From Orientallactaga sibirica (Eukaryota > Chordata > Mammalia > Rodentia > Dipodidae), in assembly GCA_036365145.1 (NCBI GenBank), contig JAEOAD010000035.1, positions 4,339,501 to 4,403,500 on the forward strand: DNA of 64,000 nucleotides. Direction: 5' to 3'. The translations under genes and the position numbers were made by a program. Positions 54,328 to 64,000 of this stretch are shown here, in pieces. Numbering within the stretch: the stretch's first letter is position 1; each line of letters starts with the position of its first letter. A model generated the notes under the pieces. That model made no database searches, had not been told where the DNA came from, and saw only the letters and a list, made by a program, of their open reading frames with translations.

Positions 54328-54519
54328 GGGCTTTGCTCTGTGGTTAAGGTGTTTGCCTGCAAAGCCTAACAACCTGGATTCGATTCCCCAATACACTCAT
54401 AAAGCCAGATGCACAAAGTGTTACATGTATCTGGAGTTCATTTAGCAGTAGCCAGAGACCCTGGTGCACCCATTTTCTCTCTCTCTCTGTTGCAAATAAA
54501 TACATAAATAAATTTTTAA
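54328..54519 (+). mobile_element. Type B SINE, plus strand
   Basis: GGGCTTTGCTCTGTGGTTAA head, box-B-like GATTCGATTCCCC, 'aaagccagatgcacaaagtg', A/T tail. Target motif AAAAGCATGATAGT before and AAAAACATGATAGT after. Confidence 0.88.
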
Positions 54520-54562
54520 AAACATGATAGTATAGAGAGAATTTAAGGAGCAGTAGGATATT

Positions 54563-54890
54563 ATGGCTAAATATAAAGTGGTCCCCAAAGACCCCCATGT
54601 TGAATGCTTGGTCTCCAGCTGGTGGTGCTGTTTTGGGAGATGGAAACTCTGTGGAAGTGCAGGAAGTAGGTCATTGAAGGTTAGACCTGGACCACAGCTC
54701 TTTCCTGGAAGTCTACTTCCTGTCCACCATGAGGTGAACAACTTCCTCCTCCACATGTTCCTGCCGCTATGATGTTCAGCCTCATCTTAAGCCCAAAATA
54801 CTGGTATCAGCCAATTGTGAACCAAAAGAAATCCTTTAAGTTGTCTTCTCAGGTTTTCTGGTGACAGCTATGGAAAGTTGGCTAACACTG
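54563..54890 (+). mobile_element. MaLR-type LTR, plus strand
   Basis: 'tataaagtggtccccaaaga', 'tggtctccagctggtggtgc', 'gtgcaggaagtaggtcattg', 'aagtctacttcctgtccacc', 'aagttgtcttctcaggtttt'. Minus- and plus-strand frames of 69-104 codons lie inside it and are not genes. Confidence 0.75.
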
Positions 54891-55106
54891 GAAGCAATTT
54901 TAGATTGATTAGTCAGAGGCAATCTTTGGGAAGGACTTTTGTGCTGAGAGTTGACTATGCAGTTTACATGCCTGACACGAGATCATTCAGTACAAGCAAA
55001 CGGAGGCTGGGAAGGACGACCATCAGACTGTGGTCATGTTGCTATGGAGGGAAGAGAAATGAGATGAAGGAGGTTGGGGGAGTGAGATCAAGAAAGCGGC
55101 TAAGCA

Positions 55107-55320
55107 GGGCTGGAGAGATGGCTTAACGGTTAAGGTGCATGCCTGTGAAGCCTAAGGGCACTGGTTTGATTCTCCAGGTCCCACGTAAGCCAGATGCACA
55201 TGGTGGTGTATGCATCATGCAGTGGCTAGGGGTCCTGACACGCTCATTCTCACACACACTCTCTCTATCTCTCGGTCTCTAATTAATAAATAAAAACAAA
55301 AATAAATCTCAAAAAAAAAA
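55107..55320 (+). mobile_element. Type B SINE, plus strand
   Basis: GGGCTGGAGAGATGGCTTAA head, 'gtaagccagatgcacatggt', A-rich tail. 17-bp target duplications at 55090-55106 and 55321-55337, starting AAGAAAG(C/T)GGCTAAG. Confidence 0.92.
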
Positions 55321-55337
55321 AAGAAAGTGGCTAAGTA

Positions 55338-56462
55338 AATAAATGGAAGAATGATGTGTCACACTTGGGGTTGTAATTTTAGCCCACTGGAGCACCGGGT
55401 GCCACTGGGTTTCCCATACTGAACACAGCAGGACACAGCATATTGCTGGGATCCAGGGAATTACAACAAAACATTGTGCCCTAGATCATTTAACTCAGTA
55501 CACAGCTCTTAGAGCAGCATTTTGCACACACTCAGGGTGCCATGAATGTTTGCTGAGGTCCCGTTACTGTAGCTACTACAAAAGCATTGCTCTTAGGAAG
55601 GAAGAAGCACTGGTCCTCTGGAGTGGTGGCACAGTTAATTAATATTCTGTTTAGCACCTTCCTGACTGAAAGGTAACCACTTCACCTCTCCATCTCCTCT
55701 GGGAAGTGCAGATGTTAACAGTTGCCCCCTGTGGTACCTTTGAGATGCGATAAGAGAAGGTGCCAAACAACCCTTCATCACACCCATCCCACCAGACCCT
55801 AGCTTGGGTTGGGGGTGGTAGTAGGGAGGTGTTCTATCCCAGGGAATGGGGACAACATAAGGGGAAAACAGTGACTAGACTCTAATTGTTTCCTGCACCT
55901 GCCACCATTTCCCCATTGCCTGTCTTGCAGATCAGGTGCTATAGATGGGGCAGGGTAGAGACAGCGATCACATTAGCAATGTCATGGTTGTTTATTGTTT
56001 TCATCAAGTGGTAATAAATCAGCAGGAGGTTTGTCATTTAAATTAGTGTTTTCTCTGTCAGGGAAGTTGGGGCTGCTAAATGCTGATATGGAGCTGAAAA
56101 ATTACCTGGGAGGAAAGAGAGTACAGAGCAAATCCCACCCGCCTCTCCCCCGCCTCGCCCTCCCCCCCCGCCTCTCTCCCCCGCCCAGCCCAGCTTCAGG
56201 GTGCCGCAGGGTCCTGGGGAGAGAAGAGGTGAGCAGGGAAGAGCTCTCCACTTCAGATTGGGAGAGCGAGGCTGGTATGAGATGATCAGGAGGAAGGTGA
56301 GGCCGAGCCATTCTTTCTCTGCTGGTCCCCATGCTACCTGATGGGGAGCTATGGGGAAGGCAGGGTGGAGGGGCAAAGAGTGAGAAGGTCAATCTGTGGA
56401 GAAGTCTCTACATAATGGAAGTGAAGAAGAACAAATAAAATGCACAAAAGAACGAGGGTGGC
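55338..56462. other. Unique DNA with C-rich tract and possible MIR
   Basis: A MIR-like antisense stretch ('cttcacctctccatctcctc') lies near 55680. A repeat-free island at 55975-56115 ('cagcaggaggtttgtcattt', 'taaattagtgttttctctgt') looks conserved. A C-rich tract at 56138-56190 is compositionally odd and explains the long overlapping frames of 90-112 codons on both strands. Confidence 0.4.
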
Positions 56463-56790
56463 GGGGCTGGGGAGATGGACCCGTGAACCAAGTGCTTGCC
56501 TCACAAGCATGAGAACCTGTTCAATCCCTAGAACCTGAATATTTTCTGGTGTGGTGGTGCACACTGGTAATACCTTCGCCAGGGCAGTGGAGTGGAGACA
56601 GACTCTGGAACTCACTGGCAAACCAGTCTAGCTTTATCGGTGAACTCCAGGCCACAGAGAAACCTTGTCTCAAGAAAGATGGGCAGCATACCCAAAGATG
56701 ACACTTGAAGCTGTCCTCTGGCCTCCACATACATGTACACACACGTGCACCCTCACACATACAAACATGCACACACACCACCATCTTCCA
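56463..56790 (+). mobile_element. B4-like composite SINE, plus strand
   Basis: GGGGCTGGGGAGATGGACCC head, 'ctggtgtggtggtgcacact', a B1-like middle ('aaccagtctagctttatcgg'), then 'ctgtcctctggcctccacat' and a CA-rich tail. This is the clearest full-length example of the composite here. Confidence 0.75.
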
Positions 56791-56999
56791 AGGAAATGTG
56801 AGCCACATTTCCTGCTTTTATGGTCGAGTTGAATAATTGTTAACACTAAAGCGATTCCTAGCCCTTAATCTAACCCTTCAATATAGGAAAGCTTGGTTCT
56901 TTTCCAGCATGCTTGCCTTCTAAGGTGTATTTACAAATCTTTTTCTGCAACAGATTTGAATCTTCTTCAAGTGGTGTGGTTTGGGACATTATATTTCTT

Positions 57000-57156
57000 T
57001 TTTTTTTTTTCTTCTTTTTTCGAGGTAGGGTCTCACTCTAGCTCAGGCTGACCTGGAATTCACTATGTCGTCTCAGGGTGGCCTTGAACTCTCGGCGATC
57101 CTCCTACCTCTGCCTCCCAAGTGCTGGGATTAAAGGTGTGCACCACCATGCCCGGC
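57000..57156 (-). mobile_element. B1-type SINE, minus strand
   Basis: T-rich tail, 'cgaggtagggtctcactcta', 'gtgctgggattaaaggtgtg', end 'ccaccatgcccggc'. Imperfect flanks TTTGGGACATTATATTTCT and TTTGGACTTTACATTTCT are consistent with a target duplication. Confidence 0.9.
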
Positions 57157-57394
57157 TTTGGACTTTACATTTCTAATTGGTGCACACCAAATCATTCTGT
57201 CATCTGTTTCCTTCTTGGATACCTCCTCGGGCTGAGCATCCAGAGATGGAGTAGCCAGCATGCATACAACCAGATCTTACATTTTCACCAGCAGGTTTAT
57301 GATGTCCCCCAAGCCTTCATCTTGCTCTACATTCCAGTGAATGCCTTTCTTTGACTTCTTTTCACCTTCATTCAGACATCTCTCTTGTCGAATG

Positions 57395-57695
57395 TGGTGT
57401 ATGCATGTTCACGTGTGTGCAGGTGCACATGTGTGTGTGGAAGCCAGAGGACAGCCTTGGAAGTCATGCCTCAGAAACATCATGTACTTCTTTTTGAGAC
57501 AGAGTCACTCACTGGCCTGGAGCTTGCCAGTGATTGGCTAGTGAGCTGCCAGGAGCCTCCTGTCTTTACTTCTCTGTGCTGGTACCACAAACACTCCATC
57601 ATGCTCGGAATTTTTATGTGGGTTCTGTGAATTGAACTCAGGCCCTCATGCTTGCAAGGGAAGCACTTTTCTGACTGAAATATCTCCTTTGCCCC
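57395..57695 (-). mobile_element. Composite (B3/B4-like) repeat, minus strand
   Basis: 'gtgtgtggaagccagaggac', 'tttttgagacagagtcactc', 'gggttctgtgaattgaactc', ending 'ctgactgaaatatctccttt'. Confidence 0.65.
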
Positions 57696-57742
57696 AAATC
57701 TGTTCTTTCATTAGAGTCTTCGCAAAGCATTTTTAAAAACTT

Positions 57743-57744
<2 letters not shown>

Positions 57745-57773
<29 letters not shown>

Positions 57774-57917
57774 GGTTTTATGAGGTAGGGTCTCACTCTG
57801 GCCCAAGCAGACCTAGAATTAACTATGTAGTCTCAGGGTGGCCTTGACCTCACGGCAATCCTCCCACCTCTGCTTCCCGAGTGCTGGGATTAAAGGCATG
57901 TGCCACCATACCCAGCT
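57745..57917 (-). mobile_element. B1-type SINE with (TTTA)n tail, minus strand
   Basis: A (TTTA)n run leads into 'tgaggtagggtctcactctg', 'ctatgtagtctcagggtggc', 'gtgctgggattaaaggcatg'. It sits next to a type B SINE; together they are framed by CAAAGCATTTTTA (about 57723 and 58171). Confidence 0.88.
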
Positions 57918-57929
57918 AAAAATATTTTT

Positions 57930-58165
57930 AAAAATATATTTTATTTATTTATTTGTTTATTTATTTATTTGAGAGAAAGAAGGAGAGAGAAGGAGAGAGG
58001 GAGGGAGAGAGAGAATGGGCATGCCAGGGCCTCCAGCCACTGCAAATGAACTCCAAATGCATGTGCACCCTTGTGCATCTGGCTTACATGGGTCCTGGAG
58101 AGTAGACCCAGGATCCTTTGGCTTTGCAGGCAAGTGCCTTAACCACTAAGCCATCTCTCCAGCCC
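57930..58165 (-). mobile_element. Type B SINE, minus strand
   Basis: (TTTA)n tail, purine-rich GAGA stretch (57971-58013), 'agggcctccagccactgcaa', 'cttgtgcatctggcttacat', end TAAGCCATCTCTCCAGCCC. Confidence 0.9.
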
Positions 58166-58388
58166 ATTCTCAAAGCATTTTTATCCAGCAATCTTTATCT
58201 GCCTCGTTCTTACAATCCACACACACTGAGGATAGTGATGCTCTGTGGAAATGGGCTCAGAAACACAAGGAAGAAAGTGCTTGCCTCAAGAGAGAAGTCA
58301 GTGGAGAGGATTTCAAAATCATGAAATGTAGACTTCTACAAAATGGGCTAAATATGTTGTATGTTGGTTAAAGAACAAAATGAAAAGT

Positions 58389-58592
58389 GGGCTGGAGAGA
58401 TGGTCTAGTCATTAAGGCACTTGTCTGCAAAGCCAAGACTCAGGCTTGATTCCTCAGTGCCCACATAAAGCCAGATGCATAAAGTGGGGCATGCACCTGG
58501 AGTTCTTTTGCAGCAGCTGGAGGCCCTGGCACACCAATTCACTCCTCTCTCTTTGCTTACAAATAAATAAATAAATAATTAAAAAAATTTTT
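58389..58592 (+). mobile_element. Type B SINE, plus strand
   Basis: GGGCTGGAGAGATGGTCTAG head, 'aaagccagatgcataaagtg', (AAAT)n tail. Confidence 0.88.
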
Positions 58593-59731
58593 TAAGACTG
58601 AGAGCCAAAAAGGCTGCTTCCTGAGGCAGTTAGGGTGATTGGGTCTCAGAAGTAAAGGCAGGAATGTCTTTGAGCTTGTCCTTGTAGTCTTTCCACTTTG
58701 CTAGAGATCAGAGAAAGATCTGACTTCTTATCTTTTGCCTAAAAGGAGTTCCCTAGACCTGTTTTTCCATAAACAAACTGAACCCTCCTTGGGAAGGAGC
58801 ATTCCTGGAAGGTTTAAATCTGATCCTGACATTGCAGCTGTTTAAGCTCAGCCCCCAAATTTGGCATCATGGCTGCCCGCTTCTTGAGTCAGCTCAGACC
58901 AATCAACTCTCTCTCTCAGACTCACATGAGCCTGACGGCGAAGCTCACCACAATCAGGTCAGAAGTAGATCCTTCCCAGGTGGGGAAGGTCTCTTTGCTG
59001 CTCACTCAGCTCTCCCGAATCTCTGAATCCTGGTGAGTCTTCCCGTCATCCCTACTCCCACATGGGATCACTCCCTCCTGCCCTCCACATGGCAGAAGCT
59101 CTGTGCACTTTCTCCTCTTTCCTTTTTAAATCCCTTTTCGTGTTTCTTCCAGGCCCATCACTGGGTGTATCCATTTCCCTTCCTTTGGTTTTATACTTCC
59201 CTCAATAAATGGAATAATTCAATAATTATCCTTCTCAGTCTTGTTTTATCCAATTGTTGGTAACAAACAGAAACGAATTTAGGTTTTGGGGTTCAAAGAC
59301 TTTCCTGAACCTTAGAACTCTCCCTATAACACTTCCCGCAGGGGTGGGGGTGGGGCTCAGTTCTTGTTCTCATAGTGAAGGGGATGGGAACAGGGAAAAT
59401 CTGGGATCAGCTCCTGTCTCTGTGGCTTCCTGGTTCAGGAGTTTTCATAAGCATGTCTTCCTAGCTTGAGCCTTCTCTCTACAAAACACTGTGGGCATGC
59501 CCAGCCTCCCTGGGCCCTTCCCAGGATAAATGAGATAAAGAGTTTAGTCTACTAATTTAGTTTCCTGGCTAATGCCTAGGAGATCTGCGTGGTCAGGTTG
59601 TAACCCTGAATCCTAGCTTCTCTCCTCTGCACACACTAATCTGTCCCACTTGCTTTGCACTCTGTGTGTACATGAGACGTGTGCTTAGAACTATACATGC
59701 CCTTCCGTAACCCTGAAAGAAGAACAGAGTT
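58593..59731. other. Unclassified; possible LTR at about 58640-59275
   Basis: 'cttccctcaataaatggaat' (polyadenylation-like) near 59206 and a preceding CT-rich promoter-like stretch could belong to a worn LTR, but termini are not identifiable. The remainder is unique. Frames of 64-76 codons are unsupported. Confidence 0.25.
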
Positions 59732-59952
59732 TCCCGGGTTGGAGAAATATCTTAAAAGTTGGGGCACTTGCCTAAGAAGCCTAAGACCCAGGTTCAATTC
59801 CCCAAGTACCCAGATAAGCCAGCTGTACACAGTGGCACATGCATCTGGAATTTGTTCGCAGTGGCTAGAGACCCTGGTGTGCCAGTTCTTTCTCTGTATC
59901 TACCTCTCTCTCACACACAAATAAATAAATAAATAAATATTTATACAAAGAA
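59732..59952 (+). mobile_element. Type B SINE, plus strand, diverged head
   Basis: 'gggttggagaaatatcttaa' head, GGTTCAATTCCCC box B, 'gtggcacatgcatctggaat', (AAAT)n tail. GAAGAACAGAGTT occurs at 59719-59731 and again at 59953-59965 as target duplication. Confidence 0.9.
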
Positions 59953-59965
59953 GAAGAACAGAGTT

Positions 59966-60819
59966 GCCTATCCCATCACTGGTGAAGTTGGCCAGGTGAG
60001 CAATTTCGGCCAGTGGGAAGACAGCATCTCTGACTCTGTGATGTAGCAGTCTTGCAGGGTCTGTGGGTGTGAACTTGTGCTCTTGAACTCCGTCCATTGC
60101 CATGAGGGTCTTAAGCTCCCCCGGGGTTAGTCAGGTCATCCTACAAGGAGGATAAAATTACAGATAGTGAAACTGAACCACCCATCCAAGTCGTTCCAAA
60201 ATAGCAGTCTCCCAACTAGCCCCGAACTGCTGCCGATGCATGGGTAAGCCCGACTGTGACCAACCGTCCTGAATGGCCAGCCTGCACACGGGCTTAGAAG
60301 CTAAAAAGATGAGTTCCTATATATTCCTGGGAGGTTTTGTTTTCCCCACAGCTCCTGAAAGTTTTGTTGCAGCATTATTGGGGCCATGGTTGTCTGAAAT
60401 GGCCAGTAAAGAGATACCTAGAGCTTTTCAAGACCTACTGTCCACCCCCCGCCCTTCTAGAAGACACGGAATGACAATATTTATTGGCACAAAAAATATT
60501 TAAGTGGGCATCAGGTGCCAGCTCCCAAACTAGTTAACCGTAGACCCACTGTGCAAGAGAGTTCTCCCAGAGCTCCAATTCCCTGGTATTAAGGCACAGC
60601 AGGGTGGGCTCCATCGCAAGGCTTCCCTTCTCTGCATGTCTGAGCGTCCCTCTGGCTTGTTGATTCTGGACATGGCTTTCTCTGGTTCCCAGGGCTGACT
60701 GAAGTCCATCTGAGCATCCTTCCCGTTCATTGCCATGTTAAATGAGGAAGGAGAACTTTACTGGGTGGGAAGCTCTCCCTCTCCCTTTCAGTGCGTCTCA
60801 AAATGTGCTCCTTGAGCTT
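59966..60819. other. Unique non-coding DNA upstream of the CpG cluster
   Basis: Repeat-poor and moderately GC. A 76-codon frame at 60273-60503 has no recognised domain. Confidence 0.4.
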
Positions 60820-61230
60820 TTCCACGAGAGCGTCTGGAGGGTGGAGGTACCCACCGAGTCCCTTTGACAACGATGCGAGCCCCCTGCCACTGTTCTCCAA
60901 ACGCTGCGCGCGCAGACGCACAGAAGAGGGCGCTCACGAGTAAAGCTGCGGCCGGCTTCCTGGAAGGTTCTGTTTGCTTCTCTGCAGAGCCCATGAGATT
61001 CAATGTAGCCTATATTACTGCACGTGTATTCTACCACAAGAGACAAAAATATAAATTTTTTTTTAAAAATGCCAACCTGCAAAACTGTCAGGAAATTCAC
61101 GCTGCGGAGGTCACTTATCCCCGGTCCTCTGCGGCTCCGGGCTTTGACCTGGGCCTCCCTCCCAGCCTGGGCCAGGACTGCCCGCGAAAACCAGCGAAGA
61201 ACAGGGACCACAGGAGCGCAGGCGGTTTTC
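60820..61230. promoter_or_regulatory. CpG cluster, candidate CpG island or first exon
   Basis: CpG dinucleotides are frequent here, while they are rare almost everywhere else in the window. Examples are 'aaacgctgcgcgcgcagacg', 'gagggcgctcacgagtaaag', 'gctgcggccggcttcc', 'tcacgctgcggaggtcactt' and 'ctgcccgcgaaaaccagcga'. A CACGTG E-box lies at about 61020. An AT-rich gap (about 60995-61070) splits it in two. Overlapping 137-codon frames on both strands reflect GC composition. A coding exon cannot be shown. Confidence 0.45.
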
Positions 61231-62240
61231 CAGAGCTTGCAAATTGCTTTCAGTCTTTTGGAAATTACTTACCATGAACTCGTTTGTCACACTAATACTT
61301 CTTGAAAGCCAGTTGTTCAGGTTGGAGCTTTGCGGGAAAAAATAGCCTCTCTCATCTCATCTCAAACGAACTGCCTGCTTTCTGCCTCCTTTCTGCCTCG
61401 GGGCTTTTGCTTTCATATTGATCTTATTAGAATTTTTTTTTCTGGCTCCTGTGATATTTTTGTTGTTGTTGTTCACATTTTCCAGAGTTCAGCACTAGTG
61501 TCATGCTCTGAAAGCAACTTTCCCCAAGTGTGTATTATGCATATTATGCACAGAGAGAGAGACTGCGATACCCATAGACATGTGATATATATATATTTTT
61601 TCAAGATATATACAGTAAATCACATACACACACAATGAATAGTTGCTAAATAGACGGCAGATTACATATTACAGAGGCCAAATCCCTATATACATAGTCA
61701 GTGGGCAAAGTGGAGACCCAGGAGAGCTGATGGTATCGTTCTAGCCCGGTTGTTAGTCAGGTCTAGTCAGCATTAGGAAACTCATTTCTCGGCTGAGTTC
61801 AGGCAGTCATAGAAAGAGGGAGCTCTTACCTACTCAGCCTTTATATTCTGCTCAAGCAGTCATGGATTGGACAAGGCTTTACAGTCCACCAAATCAAATG
61901 CCAGTGTCATTTATGAAACACCCCTTACCACATGCACACACAGAAAGATGACGTGTAAGCAAATATCTGGGCACCATGTGGCTCAGACAAGCGGACATGT
62001 GAAATGAAGGATGACCACATACACTGAAAATTTTGCTTTCTACTCCATCACCTTCTCTTTGTGCTCTTCTCTTTGTGCTGATGCTTTAATTGTCACATGA
62101 GATGCTTCTCTTTCCTTCTGTCATGTGAATCCGTGAGGGGTAAGATAGTCGGTTACACGTATATTTCTCTGTTTATTCAATTCAGGAGACTACCAGACTC
62201 CAGTAGCACATATGACATGTTTTTGAGTGAAATAAGTATG
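61231..62240. other. Unique AT-rich DNA
   Basis: A short (TTG)n run near 61460 and TA-rich stretch near 61590. No element recognised until the L1. Confidence 0.4.
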
Positions 62241-62269
62241 ATTTTTTTTTAAAAAAAAGAGAATTAAGA

Positions 62270-62935
62270 GGGAGAATTTTAAAACATTGATTCGCTGTTT
62301 ATACTTTTTGTTTTTAGAACTATTTCCTTTGTTGCCTCATGCATTGATTGGCAGTTTTGGTTTTTTGGTGTTTAATTTTTTTAGCTCTTTATATATTCTA
62401 GATACTAACCCCTTTATTAAAGTATAGCTGACAAAGGTTTCCTCCCATTCTTTGGTCTGTCTCTTTATATATTCTAGATATTAACCCCTTGATTAAAGTA
62501 CAGCTGACAAAGGTTTCCTCCCATTCTTCAGTCCATCTCTTCACTCTGTTAAGACTTTCTTTGACTGTGGAGAAGCTTTTTGATTTCATGTAATGTTTTT
62601 TGTCTTGGGGATATTTCTTCTGCTACTAGGGTTCTATTCGGAATGCTCATTCAGAATACTTTCTCTGTTTTCCTTTAGCAGCTTCCATTTTTCAGAATTT
62701 AAATCAAGGTCTTTGATCTATCTGAAGTTGATTTTTGTGCCAGGTAAGAGGCATGGGCCTAATTTCATTCTTCTGCACGTGGATATCCAGTTTTGTCAAC
62801 ACCATTTATTCAATAGGATATCTTTTCTTTCCAGGGATTGTTTTTGATACTTCCAAAGTTTAGATGTCCATAGTTGTGTAAATTTAGCCCTGGATGCTCT
62901 ATTATCTTTGATTGGCCCACAGAATTTTTTTTAAA
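62270..62935 (-). mobile_element. L1 ORF2 segment, inverted part of a 5'-inverted L1
   Basis: Antisense L1 in order: 'gtttccttt'-type flanks, 'tgactgtggagaagcttttt', 'aagtctttgatc'-like 'aaggtctttgatctatctga', 'ggatatccagttttgtcaac', 'accatttattcaataggata', 'tttagccctggatgctctat'. Together with the plus-strand part that follows, it forms one L1 with its upstream half inverted. Confidence 0.75.
62385..62536. repeat. 76-bp tandem duplication inside the L1
   Basis: Units start at 62385 and 62461, each beginning CTCTTTATATATTCTAGATA. About 92% identical by eye. Because 76 is not a multiple of 3, it also breaks the old reading frame. Confidence 0.93.
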
Positions 62936-63840
62936 TGTTCAATATATTTAGTCATTAGGAAAATTCACATAAAAACTATTAAAAAAAAAAAAAAAGAAAC
63001 CAAAACCCAAACTACTCTGAGGTTCTATTTCACCCCTGTCAACATGGCTATCATCAAGAAAACAAAACAACAAATGCTGGTGAGGGTGTGGGGAAAGAGG
63101 AACCCTTATTCACTGTTGGTTGAGTGTAAACTGGTGTAACCACTATGGAAATCAGTATGGAGATTTCTCAATAAAATGCAAAGTAGAAGTACCACATGAC
63201 TCAGCTACACCACTTCTGTGTGTATACCCTAAGGATTGTGTGGTCTTCTTTAGAAATACTTGCACTTCTTTGTATATTGCTATTCAGTACACAATGGCAA
63301 GAAAATGGAGTCAGCTTAGATGTCCATCAACAGAGGAATGTGTAATGAACATATGATGCATATACACAATGGAATTTTATTCAGCCATAAAGAAAAATAA
63401 AATTAAAAAAATGAAATTATGAAATTTGCATTAAGATAGGTGAAACTGGAAAATTGTCTCAGAAAAACAAATGCCACATGTTCTCATATGACGATTTTTG
63501 CTTCTTTTTTTTTTTTTTTTTTTTCGAGGTAGGGTCTCATTCTAGCCCAGGCTGACCTGACCTGGAATTCCCTATGTAGTGTCAGGGTGGCCTCAAACTC
63601 AGTGATCCTCCTACCTCTGCCTCCCGAGTGCTGGGATTAAAGGCGTGTGCCACCACACCCAGCTTGCTTCTAACTTTTATGTGTTTATTTTCAGGGGAGT
63701 GAGCATAAATAGAGGTCCAAAAACTAGAAACAGGTGCATGGGAGAGAAAAAGATCAGTTTTAAAGGAGTGGTTAGAGAGTAATAGACATGAAAGTAGAAG
63801 GAGAAGATCTACGGGTGCCATCTTTCCGCTAGGCATCTAT
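62936..63840 (+). mobile_element. L1 ORF2 3' end and 3' UTR, plus strand
   Basis: 'caatatatttagtcattagg', 'caacatggctatcatcaaga', 'aacaacaaatgctggtgagg', 'ggaaagaggaacccttattc', 'ctatggaaatcagtatggag', 'atggaattttattcagccat' follow L1 order. After a B1 insertion, 3' UTR-like sequence continues ('gtgtttattttcaggggagt'). Frames are interrupted. A 15-base A-run lies at 62982. Confidence 0.8.
63506..63663 (-). mobile_element. B1-type SINE nested in the L1, minus strand
   Basis: T-tail, 'cgaggtagggtctcattcta', an extra CTGACCTGACCTGG (duplicated TGACC), 'gtgctgggattaaaggcgtg'. Target duplication TTGCTTCT at 63498-63505 and 63664-63671 restores the L1 sequence. Confidence 0.92.
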
Positions 63841-63975
63841 GATAAATGAGCCGGATTCTTCCCCCATCCGTGACACTTCCCCTGGAATCTGGAAGCCTGA
63901 ACTAAACCTTTTCCTTTCATGATCTGCTTTTGGTCAGGTGTTTGTCCCAGCAATGAGAAAATAAGAGCAACAATA
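63835..63975 (+). mobile_element. 3' part of a MaLR-type LTR
   Basis: 'cccctggaatctggaagcct', 'gaactaaaccttttcctttc', 'ctgcttttggtcaggtgttt' and 'gtcccagcaatgagaaaat' match the 3' end of rodent MaLR LTRs. The 5' part is missing or lies in the unmatched sequence before it. Confidence 0.6.
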
Positions 63976-64000
63976 TGAATAGCAAAAGCCCAGTTCTTTC

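Noticed and set aside
60798..61277. Two overlapping 137-codon frames on opposite strands in the CpG cluster
   Set aside because: Overlap on both strands is expected where stop codons are rare because of GC content. Kept only as a candidate promoter or first exon, not as CDS.

Overview
This is about 64 kb of non-coding mammalian genomic DNA. I find no convincing protein-coding exon, tRNA, rRNA or CRISPR array, and nothing bacterial or phage-like. The longest open frames (up to about 200 codons) lie in tandem repeats, SINEs or GC-rich DNA, and none resembles a host protein.

The repeats point to a myomorph rodent, most probably a dipodoid (jerboa-like) genome. The dominant family is a tRNA-headed SINE of the B2 superfamily (compare the DIP elements of jerboas), with at least 32 copies here. 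It occurs as two clear subfamilies, called type A and type B below, which differ by an internal segment of about 34 bp. B1-type (7SL-derived) SINEs, B4-like composites that join an ID-type head to a B1-like body, ERVL-MaLR LTRs, and L1 fragments of several ages make up most of the rest. The species assignment is inferred from remembered repeat sequences and has not been searched.

Layout. 0-9.3 kb: SINEs nested in older repeats, plus a Tigger-type DNA transposon fossil at about 6.6-7.0 kb. 9.4-9.8 kb: an LTR with a perfect 5-bp target duplication, inserted in a B1-like SINE. 11.5-13.3 kb: a fresh 50-bp duplication and a long GAA/TTC tract. 15.6-16.4 kb: three SINEs stacked in one target site. 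19.6-20.8 kb: an old L1 3' end with a 51-bp internal triplication. 24.0-26.57 kb: a 2.57-kb minisatellite with a 29-bp unit. 30.4-31.6 kb: a fossil L1 ORF2 with two SINEs in one site. 33.9-35.1 kb: a putative ERV remnant. 22.9-23.5 and 35.7-36.7 kb: two copies of one unidentified dispersed repeat. 37.2-37.5 kb: a hAT transposase fossil. 43.7-44.3 kb: two opposed MaLR-type LTRs. 52.6-53.4 kb: a solo ERV LTR with a 6-bp duplication inside an older LTR. 62.3-63.8 kb: an L1 with a 5' inversion.

Repeat-poor islands at about 41.0, 45.4-45.8, 50.0, 51.8-52.3 and 56.0 kb are rich in homeodomain- or POU-type motifs and look like candidate regulatory elements. A CpG cluster at 60.8-61.2 kb is the best candidate for a promoter or first exon. 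A near-perfect 72-nt hairpin lies at 49.47-49.54 kb. The window is best read as intergenic or intronic DNA. I did not find a new gene system.
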